A stretch of DNA of 5,787 nt from Crocinitomicaceae bacterium (lineage in GTDB: Bacteria > Bacteroidota > Bacteroidia > Flavobacteriales_D > Crocinitomicaceae). The position numbers and the translations under genes are program-made. The DNA lies in assembly GCA_030830385.1 (NCBI GenBank), contig JAURNA010000084.1, forward strand, positions 1 through 5,787, given 5' to 3'. This document shows, one piece after another, positions 1-5,787 of this stretch (position 1 is the first letter of the stretch; each line of letters begins with the position of its first letter). The notes under the pieces were generated by a model. That model was given only the letters and a program-made list of their open reading frames with translations, had not been told where the DNA came from and made no database searches.

Positions 1-1119
1 AACTCCCGAAGCTGAGTACAAGTCCGAACTCTTGATCGCCTGGTATCCATTGTACATGGACATATGATCCGTCATTTCCTGAAAATAAACGTGGTGATCC
101 GCAAATTCTGCACTGGTAGTCCCAATTGGATGCAACAACTGATCTCCATAGGAGTGTGCGTTTGATGCAAGCACGAAACCGTAGGTTTCCATCAACCATT
201 CGATTGCCTGTGTTTCAGGCTCAGAAAACGGCGAAGTTCCCGGGTATGTGTTGCCATTTGGATTCGAACTAACTCCAGTCGTATTCCATCCGTACGAGTA
301 ATTTCGATTCAAATCAACTCCGGGATTCCAACTTCCTACCGGAGCCTTGTTTTTTCTATGCATTCCAAATCCGCCGGGATCGGCCGATTCATTTTCGATA
401 TACCCATCCGGGTTCATACACGGTACAAAATACATCTCGGTGTTATCTACCAGAAACTGGACTTCCGGGTCTGTTGCGTAATTCTCCAACAGATACCACA
501 TGTAGAAAATTGTTTGCGTAAGGGAGAGAGGTTCACGGGCGTGATGAATCGAGGTGTATAGCACGTTCGCTTTCGAGCTGTCATCAACTGTCGGATTCGG
601 GTTGTTTCCAATTTTCACGTAGTAAATATCACGTCCCTCATGCGTTTGGAAGGACGATATTGGTGTTTTTGGCGTAACCAAGGTTGGATACTGCGCATAC
701 ATTGCATCCAATGCATTCAGCATGTTCTGGTACCTGTAAAAACCAGCGTAAGTGTTGTTTTCAAAGTGATTTACAGGAATGGGGGGAGTAAATCCTCCTG
801 ATCCGGAATTTGAGCATGTTGCATTCTTCAGTACTTCCAAAGGCATCTGGCTTCTTTCTGCATAGTATGCTTTTACATCTTCAATCAGTACTTCATATGC
901 GAATCCATTGGCTTGAAGAAGATCAATTTCATGCTCCGAAAAATCGCTGATAAAAAATGTATTTTGTTTGTGGATTCCGTGATCAACAGATAATCCCAGT
1001 GCTGCCAGCTGATGTAAACCATGATGATCGGTGTAAATTTTCACCTTGGAATATTGAAACTGACCCAATGAGTCATGGACACAGGCAAATACCGCAAGGA
1101 GCACTGCAATTTTTTTCAT
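1..1119 (-). CDS. Secreted M14-family zinc carboxypeptidase (carboxypeptidase T-like), C-terminus missing
   Basis: The ATG at 1119-1117 opens an unbroken frame of 373 codons that leaves the window at position 1. Residues 1-19 form a signal peptide (KK, hydrophobic core, likely cleavage G19|Q20). Residues about 24-90 look like the propeptide-type domain of Bacteroidota M14 enzymes, and the catalytic domain starts near residue 124. Visible M14 motifs are HxxE (H193, E196, zinc ligands, in HHAREP), NPDGY (236-240), an arginine at R255 matching Arg127 of carboxypeptidase A, DLNRNY (269-274, N271/R272 for the substrate carboxylate) and the third zinc ligand H322 in NAHSYG. The family removes C-terminal residues from peptides outside the cytoplasm. 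The catalytic glutamate (Glu270 of carboxypeptidase A) and any secretion-system sorting tail lie beyond the left edge, so activity and the type IX route cannot be judged. It is divergent from sppA, 172 nt away. Family assignment is firm; substrate specificity is unknown. Confidence 0.93.
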   Translation of the reverse strand, partial: MKKIAVLLAVFACVHDSLGQFQYSKVKIYTDHHGLHQLAALGLSVDHGIHKQNTFFISDFSEHEIDLLQANGFAYEVLIEDVKAYYAERSQMPLEVLKNATCSNSGSGGFTPPIPVNHFENNTYAGFYRYQNMLNALDAMYAQYPTLVTPKTPISSFQTHEGRDIYYVKIGNNPNPTVDDSSKANVLYTSIHHAREPLSLTQTIFYMWYLLENYATDPEVQFLVDNTEMYFVPCMNPDGYIENESADPGGFGMHRKNKAPVGSWNPGVDLNRNYSYGWNTTGVSSNPNGNTYPGTSPFSEPETQAIEWLMETYGFVLASNAHSYGDQLLHPIGTTSAEFADHHVYFQEMTDHMSMYNGYQAIKSSDLYSASGV

Positions 1120-1291
1120 TTTCTGAGTTTCATCGTTTCGGCAATAAGTTACGCAATTTTTCACGAATAGCAGGTCTTAATCAGGCCATTACGCTCATCC
1201 CATGCACGTCGCACTTATCCATTTCTGATTGCCATCCATCCTTTTGATGGTACAATCACCATTACCTTTCGGTAGTTTTACTCAGTAAATA
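1120..1291. other. Divergent intergenic region between the carboxypeptidase gene and sppA
   Basis: These 172 nt separate two divergently transcribed genes, so both promoters should lie here. The sppA side has one weak Bacteroidota-type promoter match and small inverted repeats just upstream of it. On the carboxypeptidase side I found no convincing TAnnTTTG element and no Shine-Dalgarno site. I see no credible coding frame: the open frame that crosses 957-1247 on the plus strand is antisense to the carboxypeptidase. Confidence 0.7.
1242..1270 (+). promoter_or_regulatory. Weak candidate Bacteroidota-type promoter for sppA
   Basis: TTTTG at 1242-1246 is followed, after 16 nt, by TACCTTTC at 1263-1270. 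This resembles the Bacteroidota consensus of a TTTG box and TAnnTTTG, with one mismatch in the second box and slightly short spacing. It would place transcription start near 1275-1280, giving a very short leader before ATG 1292 or 1307. It was found by eye in AT-rich DNA, so it may be chance. Confidence 0.25.
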
Positions 1292-3100
1292 ATGCTCTGT
1301 TCAAACATGAAAGAAAGCAAAGTCACCTTCGGAAAAGTATTTTGGCCGAGTTTAATCGCAGCTTTGATTGTTTCGTTGATGGGCCTCTTGATCTGGTTAA
1401 TGATTTTGGGAGGCTTGATCGGCGGATTTGAAATCGACACATCTCTTCTTGTCAGGAAGAATACAGTACTTCACATGCAACTTTCAGGACCGATTGGAGA
1501 ACGATCGAGTTCCAACTTTGATCCGATGAATTTCGAAATGAATGAAACGGCTGGATTAGCGAGCCTTCTTCACGGTTTTGAAGAAGCGAAAAACGATACG
1601 AAGATCAAAGGGATTTACATCGAGCTCAATGGTGTAGATTGCGGATTTTCAACGGCGTTGGAGCTACGAAATGCAATCAATGATTTTGAAGCCTCCGGAA
1701 AGTTCGTTGTGGCTTACAACAGCGGTGAAGCAGTTTACCTCAAGGATTATTACATCGCATCTGCCGCGAACGAAAACTATGGGTTTCCTGTATCCAATTT
1801 TGTTTTTACGGGGATCGGAGCCGAGCTTTCCTTCTTCAAAAATGCGATGGAAAAACTGGATATTGAAATGCAGGTAATACGAGGATCCGATAATCATTTC
1901 AAAAGTGCAGTCGAACCTTTCTTCAGGGAGGACATGAGCGATTCGTCGCGCATGCAGTTGGAACGGTATATGCATGGTATTTGGAAAGACGTCCGTGAGG
2001 ACATTGCAAAAGACCGGAAACTTTCGTCCGAAACACTGGATTCCCTTGCGAATAACCTTTCTGTGCTCACCGTGGAAGATGCCGTTAAACATGGGCTTAT
2101 TGACGCGACTAAATACGAAGACGAAGTAATCGATCTCATCAAGGAGAAAACGGGAACGAAAAGCGGAAAAGAACTCGAATTGTTGTCATTTGCCAAATAC
2201 GCAAAAAAGAAATTCATCCGCAATCAGGCAATTGTGTGGGAAAATTCACCCAATGTGGCAGTAATTCTAGCCGAGGGAAGCGTTGCAAGGACCGGAAACG
2301 GACTCACCTCAGAAGATATTTGTCAGTTGTTCCGGGACGTTCGTAAAACGGAAAGCATTAAAACCGTTGTGTTCCGAATCAATAGTCCCGGAGGAAGCGC
2401 ACTGGCGAGTGATGAAATCTGGCGAGAGGTTGAGCTCACCAATAAGACCAAAAAAGTAATCGTATCCATGGGAGATGTAGCGGCATCCGGAGGATATTAT
2501 TTCGCGGCACCGGCCGAAGCCATTTTTGCCGATCCAACCACGGTCACAGGATCCATTGGTGTGTTTGGAGTAATTCCTTACACCGGAGATATGTTCGAGA
2601 ACAAGCTCGGTATTACATTTGACCGCGCTAAAACCAACGAGCACTCTATTCTAACAACGAATCAACGACCGACTGAGGAGGAATTGCGCATTTTACAGGA
2701 TATGATCGATGAAATCTACGGGCAATTCCGACAGGTCGTGGCCGACGGACGAGGCATGAGCACAGAAGAAGTTCAACGAATCGCACGAGGAAGAATCTGG
2801 ACGGGTCGTGATGCAAAAAAAGTGGGGTTGGTTGATGAACTCGGAGGTCTGCTTGACGCCATTGATTACGCCGTTGAAAAGGCAGGAATCAACAAGCCTG
2901 AAATCGCGTATTACCCGCAGGTGAAAGAAGACAAGTTTGCAGTTTTACTGGAGCAATTGGCTAAAGCCGAAAATATGGACGCGTCCACAAGCTCATTTGA
3001 GCTTCCGGATAAATTGGTTAAGTACTACGAGCAGCTCCGATCCCTCGAAAATGTTCAGGGAATTCAAATGCGCATGCCCTACTTTCTTGAGTTATACTAA
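1292..3100 (+). CDS. sppA: Signal peptide peptidase SppA, 67K type (protease IV)
   Basis: SppA is a membrane-anchored S49 serine protease that digests signal peptides left in the inner membrane after signal peptidase cleavage; its active site faces the periplasm. The 602-residue length fits the two-domain 67K type. Residues about 17-45 are one hydrophobic anchor. The N-terminal half carries the general-base lysine K204 in FKSAVEP (Lys209 of E. coli). The C-terminal half carries RINSPGGS, the nucleophile S399 in DVAASGGYY (Ser409 of E. coli), TGSIGVFG and the late motif GRIWTGRDAKKVGLVDELGG. No frameshift or missing catalytic residue is seen. The start is uncertain: an in-frame TAA at 1286-1288 limits it to ATG 1292 or ATG 1307; the latter gives a more usual N-terminus (MKESK) directly before the anchor, but 1292 has the A-rich upstream stretch common in Bacteroidota. 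Residues are numbered from 1292. A small frame starts 3 nt after its stop. Confidence 0.96.
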   Translation: MLCSNMKESKVTFGKVFWPSLIAALIVSLMGLLIWLMILGGLIGGFEIDTSLLVRKNTVLHMQLSGPIGERSSSNFDPMNFEMNETAGLASLLHGFEEAKNDTKIKGIYIELNGVDCGFSTALELRNAINDFEASGKFVVAYNSGEAVYLKDYYIASAANENYGFPVSNFVFTGIGAELSFFKNAMEKLDIEMQVIRGSDNHFKSAVEPFFREDMSDSSRMQLERYMHGIWKDVREDIAKDRKLSSETLDSLANNLSVLTVEDAVKHGLIDATKYEDEVIDLIKEKTGTKSGKELELLSFAKYAKKKFIRNQAIVWENSPNVAVILAEGSVARTGNGLTSEDICQLFRDVRKTESIKTVVFRINSPGGSALASDEIWREVELTNKTKKVIVSMGDVAASGGYYFAAPAEAIFADPTTVTGSIGVFGVIPYTGDMFENKLGITFDRAKTNEHSILTTNQRPTEEELRILQDMIDEIYGQFRQVVADGRGMSTEEVQRIARGRIWTGRDAKKVGLVDELGGLLDAIDYAVEKAGINKPEIAYYPQVKEDKFAVLLEQLAKAENMDASTSSFELPDKLVKYYEQLRSLENVQGIQMRMPYFLELY

Positions 3101-3103
3101 ATC

Positions 3104-3407
3104 GTGAAGAAGCATCGGTATTTCGTTGCCGGTCTGATTCTGATTATTCTCACCTCTTTGCACTGTTTTTTCCGGAGACCTCAAAACAGAAAAAACTCCC
3201 GGAGATACGAAACGGATGCATTGCCTGCCGGATGGTGACACGGGTACCTGCTTTTACAGAGATTCAGAAGTACCCGGAAACTTCCCGCTGAACCCTGATT
3301 CAGAAAAAAAACATGTAACCATTACACGGTTTGCATCCTCCCACCTTTCCCCAACATTCAAGTCATTACCTTGTTGTTTACGCCGGAGTGCCATGAACTT
3401 TCCGTAA
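3104..3407 (+). pseudogene. Possible small exported or membrane protein gene, interrupted at a T6 tract
   Basis: A GTG at 3104, 3 nt after the sppA stop, opens a frame reading (M)KKHRYFVAGLILIILTS, a typical signal peptide or membrane anchor (residues about 7-19), then LHCFF. As given, it ends at TGA 3236-3238 after 44 codons with a very basic tail (RRPQNRKNSRR). If the six-T run at 3166-3171 had five T, the frame would pass into the one open from 3144 to the stop at 3405-3407, giving about 100 residues including a polar stretch (CFSGDLKTEK, then HCLPDGDTGTCFYRDSEVPG). The cysteine after LTSLH is not a good lipobox because histidine precedes it. I do not recognise the family. It may be a decayed gene, a sequencing indel, an intact 44-residue protein or a chance frame. 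The far end, cysteine- and serine-rich after about 3312, is less protein-like, so the true end is uncertain. The remaining 21 nt before the VWA gene hold nothing I can name. Confidence 0.4.
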
Positions 3408-3428
3408 CCAATTCACTACACCCGTATT

Positions 3429-5741
3429 ATGAAATTAAACCCTTATCCCATGAAGTTCATCTCCCTTATTCTTTTCGGTTTGGTCGTTACTATGTTTTCA
3501 TTTGGGCAAACTGATTACACCTACGATCTTACGGTTAAAACGCGCCGCGGCCAGCCAGATATTGGACGAAAAGTGGTATTTGTGGAAGCCAATACCTATG
3601 AACGAATGACATTTAAAACGGATGCCAGCGGTAAACTCACCACCCAATTCGACCACGGCACAACATGGCTGTGTTCGGTCGGTGAAATGCGCAATTGTTT
3701 GCAGGTGAACCTCGGCAACGGCGGCACAGGAAGTGGTCGTGCACAAATCACGTACGACCCGGAAGGCTATGCCCGTGAACACCAAACTCTCCCGGATCGA
3801 AGATCGATCCATTTCACGATGAAGAATCAGGAACGATTGAGTCCGATGTCTGAACCTGAACGAGGATTTAGCATTGTTACAATTGTTCTGCGAGATCGCC
3901 AGGAAAAAAAACATTCCGGTATCGAAATTCAGCTCGTTTGCTTCGAAAATGAAACCATCTACACCGGTAAATCCAATCACAACGGTGCGGCATCTTTTAG
4001 GCTTCCGAACAATCACAATTTTCAAATTGACGTAGATGGTGTTCAGGATTTGAACTGGATCGACCTTGGAGAACAATCCGTTAAGCGCACGCAGTCTCTG
4101 TTGTTCCAGCCTCGAACGTTTACCGAAAAAATTGAGGATGGATTCATCGTTCAGAACCTTCCCAAAGATGTAAAACCGAGTTCTTCGCATGCGCGGATCA
4201 AGTTAAAAGTTCGCGGTGGACCCAAGGGCGGAATTCAGGAAGATGTCTACATCCGGATGATGAAATCGAATGACGTGTACAAGGCTAAAACTGACGACGA
4301 TGGGGACGTTACGCTCATGCTACCGATTCGTGCAAAGTACTTCGTAGACTTTCTCTATCAGCGTGGTGCCGAACAAATTGACCTATCGCGGGTGAAGGGA
4401 ATTGCTCTTCAGGAAAAGACCATCAATTACGAACCTGACCCGCGTCTGTCGAACATCGAAAATTTCATCCCCACCATTGAGGAACTGATTGAATTCGACA
4501 TGCACAACTTCGTCGAAGCACACTATCCCGAACCCACACAAGACAATGTTGAGTTTTACCTCAAATGGGGAAATAAATTCAATGTAGAATCGAAAGAAGC
4601 CTTATTGGAAGTGGGAATGAGCGTAAAGTACAAGGATAACATTCAGCGCAATATCCCGCTGAATATCTGTTTCGTTATCGACAAAAGCGGATCCATGATG
4701 GGAGCGGACCGAATCGAGCAACTAAAGCAGTCGCTGATTGATTTTATTGGTGAACTGGATGCAAAAGACATCGTTTCCATTGTCGTTTTCGAAAGTGACG
4801 CACGACTGGCTGTTCCCGCAGAACCGCTCGGAGACAAACAAAAAGCGATCGACATCATCCATGCAATTCAGGCCGGTGGAGGAACGAATATCTACAACGG
4901 TATGGTCATGGGCTTTGATGAAGTACTCAAAAAGAAATCATCCCATACAGTTAATCGTCTGATCCTTCTTACGGATGGTTACGGTGCAATGCCACCACAA
5001 GAAGTAATCGACAAAGCAAAGTCGTACATCGCCAAAGGAGTTGAGCTTTCGGCTATCGGCGTTGGAACGGGCTACAACGAAGCATTATTGACGCAGTTGG
5101 CATCTGCCGGAGGAGGCCATATGCACCTCGCTGGAACATCCACCAATATTCAGGAAGCATTTCAGGCAGAATTACGATCTATCCTCTCCCCTATGGCAAA
5201 GGATGCGCAGCTTACCGTAAAATACAACGATGCAATCGTGTACCGCCAACTTTTTGGATATCACAACGAAGTAGTAACGAAAGGACAGATGCAAGTGGAA
5301 ATCCCTCATCTCTTTGCCGGTTTGAGCAAGATGGCATTGATCAAATTCGACCTTCACCATCCGACTCCGGCGATTGTTGACCAGAAGGTGGAGGTAACAC
5401 TTGAGTACACGGATATCGAAACGGGGAAAAAAGTGGTTCGAACGAAGAATTGTAAGCCCGAATGGACCGATGCGACGGGGGAACTGGACATGGCGATTGA
5501 CAAAGAGCACAAGAAAGCCATGGCCGTGGCCGTTGCCAACCAATCTTTGAAAGTGATGTCAGAAGCATTCCATTCCGGAGATCGTGCAAAGGCGGAAGCA
5601 GCCGTTCGCAATGCGATGGAACAGATCAGGCAATTGTTCCCTGATGCTCAGCCGACGGCACTTCTGGAACTTACTGAAACCCTGAAGGAATACGTCTGGG
5701 CGTTTGAGAACATCAAAATTGTTGCGAATTCACAAAACTAA
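3429..5741 (+). CDS. Exported VWA-domain protein with tandem N-terminal beta-type domains and intact MIDAS
   Basis: This is a 770-residue exported protein. ATG 3429 and ATG 3450 are both possible starts; I favour 3450 because MKFISLILFGLVVTMFSFG|Q is a standard signal peptide by itself (residues 8-26 counted from 3429). Three degenerate domains follow, at about 28-133, 147-245 and 254-345, each with a KTD.DG-like turn (K63, K181, K287) and resembling carboxypeptidase-regulatory or Ig-like modules. A linker leads to a VWA domain at about 412-585 with a complete metal-binding MIDAS: D418xS420xS422, T486 in GGGTN and D516 in LLTDG. Residues from 589 are predicted to be a beta region and then an alanine-rich helical end (about 690-770), the arrangement seen in YfbK-type VWA proteins. 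VWA domains with a MIDAS bind protein partners through a metal ion; the partner here is unknown. No type IX sorting tail, lipobox or C-terminal membrane segment is seen, so it may be periplasmic. Another frame starts 3 nt downstream. Confidence 0.9.
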   Translation: MKLNPYPMKFISLILFGLVVTMFSFGQTDYTYDLTVKTRRGQPDIGRKVVFVEANTYERMTFKTDASGKLTTQFDHGTTWLCSVGEMRNCLQVNLGNGGTGSGRAQITYDPEGYAREHQTLPDRRSIHFTMKNQERLSPMSEPERGFSIVTIVLRDRQEKKHSGIEIQLVCFENETIYTGKSNHNGAASFRLPNNHNFQIDVDGVQDLNWIDLGEQSVKRTQSLLFQPRTFTEKIEDGFIVQNLPKDVKPSSSHARIKLKVRGGPKGGIQEDVYIRMMKSNDVYKAKTDDDGDVTLMLPIRAKYFVDFLYQRGAEQIDLSRVKGIALQEKTINYEPDPRLSNIENFIPTIEELIEFDMHNFVEAHYPEPTQDNVEFYLKWGNKFNVESKEALLEVGMSVKYKDNIQRNIPLNICFVIDKSGSMMGADRIEQLKQSLIDFIGELDAKDIVSIVVFESDARLAVPAEPLGDKQKAIDIIHAIQAGGGTNIYNGMVMGFDEVLKKKSSHTVNRLILLTDGYGAMPPQEVIDKAKSYIAKGVELSAIGVGTGYNEALLTQLASAGGGHMHLAGTSTNIQEAFQAELRSILSPMAKDAQLTVKYNDAIVYRQLFGYHNEVVTKGQMQVEIPHLFAGLSKMALIKFDLHHPTPAIVDQKVEVTLEYTDIETGKKVVRTKNCKPEWTDATGELDMAIDKEHKKAMAVAVANQSLKVMSEAFHSGDRAKAEAAVRNAMEQIRQLFPDAQPTALLELTETLKEYVWAFENIKIVANSQN

Positions 5742-5744
5742 CGG

Positions 5745-5787
5745 ATGGCCGACAGTGAATTGATTTCCAGCTCGTGTGAACCCCAGA
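5745..5787 (+). CDS. Start of an unidentified gene, cut by the window edge
   Basis: ATG 5745 lies 3 nt after the VWA stop and opens a frame that runs off the right edge, reading MADSELISSSCEPQ. The tight spacing suggests translation coupled to the VWA gene. The D.ELI pattern near the N-terminus recalls ECF sigma factors, but 14 residues are far too few to assign a family. This is an inference from spacing and a short open frame only. Confidence 0.45.
   Translation, partial: MADSELISSSCEPQ

Noticed and set aside
358..1247. Plus-strand open frames at 358-561 and 957-1247
   Set aside because: They are antisense to the carboxypeptidase gene, which has clear family motifs; their translations have no recognisable features.
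3241..3276. Inverted repeat CGGGTAC / GTACCCG with a 22-nt loop, considered as a terminator after sppA
   Set aside because: The stem is only 7 bp, the loop is long and no T-run follows; it also sits inside the possible disrupted gene.
3171..3310. Short direct repeats (CCGGAGA near 3172 and 3200; GATTCAGA near 3261 and 3297)
   Set aside because: They are 7-8 bp, occur only twice each and have no regular spacing, so they are neither a CRISPR array nor a mobile-element scar.
3367..3374. TACCTTGT as a -7 promoter box for the VWA gene
   Set aside because: The last two bases do not fit TAnnTTTG and no TTG box lies at a suitable distance upstream.
3299..3514. A 71-codon stretch free of stops in the frame of GTG 3104, continuing past the A8 run into the VWA gene start
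   Set aside because: It has no start of its own, and much of it overlaps the signal peptide coding region of the VWA gene; an open stretch of this length can occur by chance.
3498..4190. 230-codon minus-strand open frame opposite the VWA gene
   Set aside because: It lies fully inside the exported VWA protein's coding region, its translation is rich in Arg, Phe and Cys with no family features, and it is best explained as a shadow of the real frame.

Overview
The window looks like chromosomal DNA of a Bacteroidota bacterium, probably from the Flavobacteriales or a neighbouring group. This rests on protein style and is inference: a secreted M14 peptidase with a Bacteroidota-type propeptide, a 67K-type SppA, exported proteins whose signal peptides end in G|Q, no clear Shine-Dalgarno sites, and a TAnnTTTG-like promoter match.

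Layout: (1) 1-1119, minus strand: the N-terminal 373 residues of a secreted zinc carboxypeptidase (M14, carboxypeptidase T-like), running off the left edge. Because its end is missing, an ATG-to-stop search does not show it, but the frame is unbroken and carries both zinc-ligand motifs. (2) 1120-1291: divergent intergenic region with one weak promoter candidate for the rightward gene. (3) 1292-3100, plus: full-length signal peptide peptidase SppA with an intact Ser/Lys dyad. (4) 3104-3407, plus: a signal-peptide-like reading frame that opens 3 nt after the sppA stop, reaches a stop at 44 codons, and would become about 100 codons if a run of six T were one base shorter. It may be a pseudogene, a sequencing indel or a chance open frame. 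(5) 3429-5741, plus: an exported VWA protein with three degenerate tandem beta-type domains, an intact MIDAS and a C-terminal beta plus helical region. (6) 5745-5787, plus: the first 14 codons of another gene, 3 nt after the VWA stop.

The rightward genes could be one transcription unit: sppA and the small frame are nearly contiguous, and so are the VWA gene and the truncated last frame. The 328 nt between sppA and the VWA gene leave the link between these two pairs open. All complete products are membrane or exported proteins (two peptidases and one VWA protein), but nothing in the sequence shows that they act together. I found no tRNA, rRNA, CRISPR, mobile element or attachment site, and no clear sign of a new multi-gene system. 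The observations most worth checking are the homopolymer-disrupted small gene and the triplicated N-terminal domain of the VWA protein.
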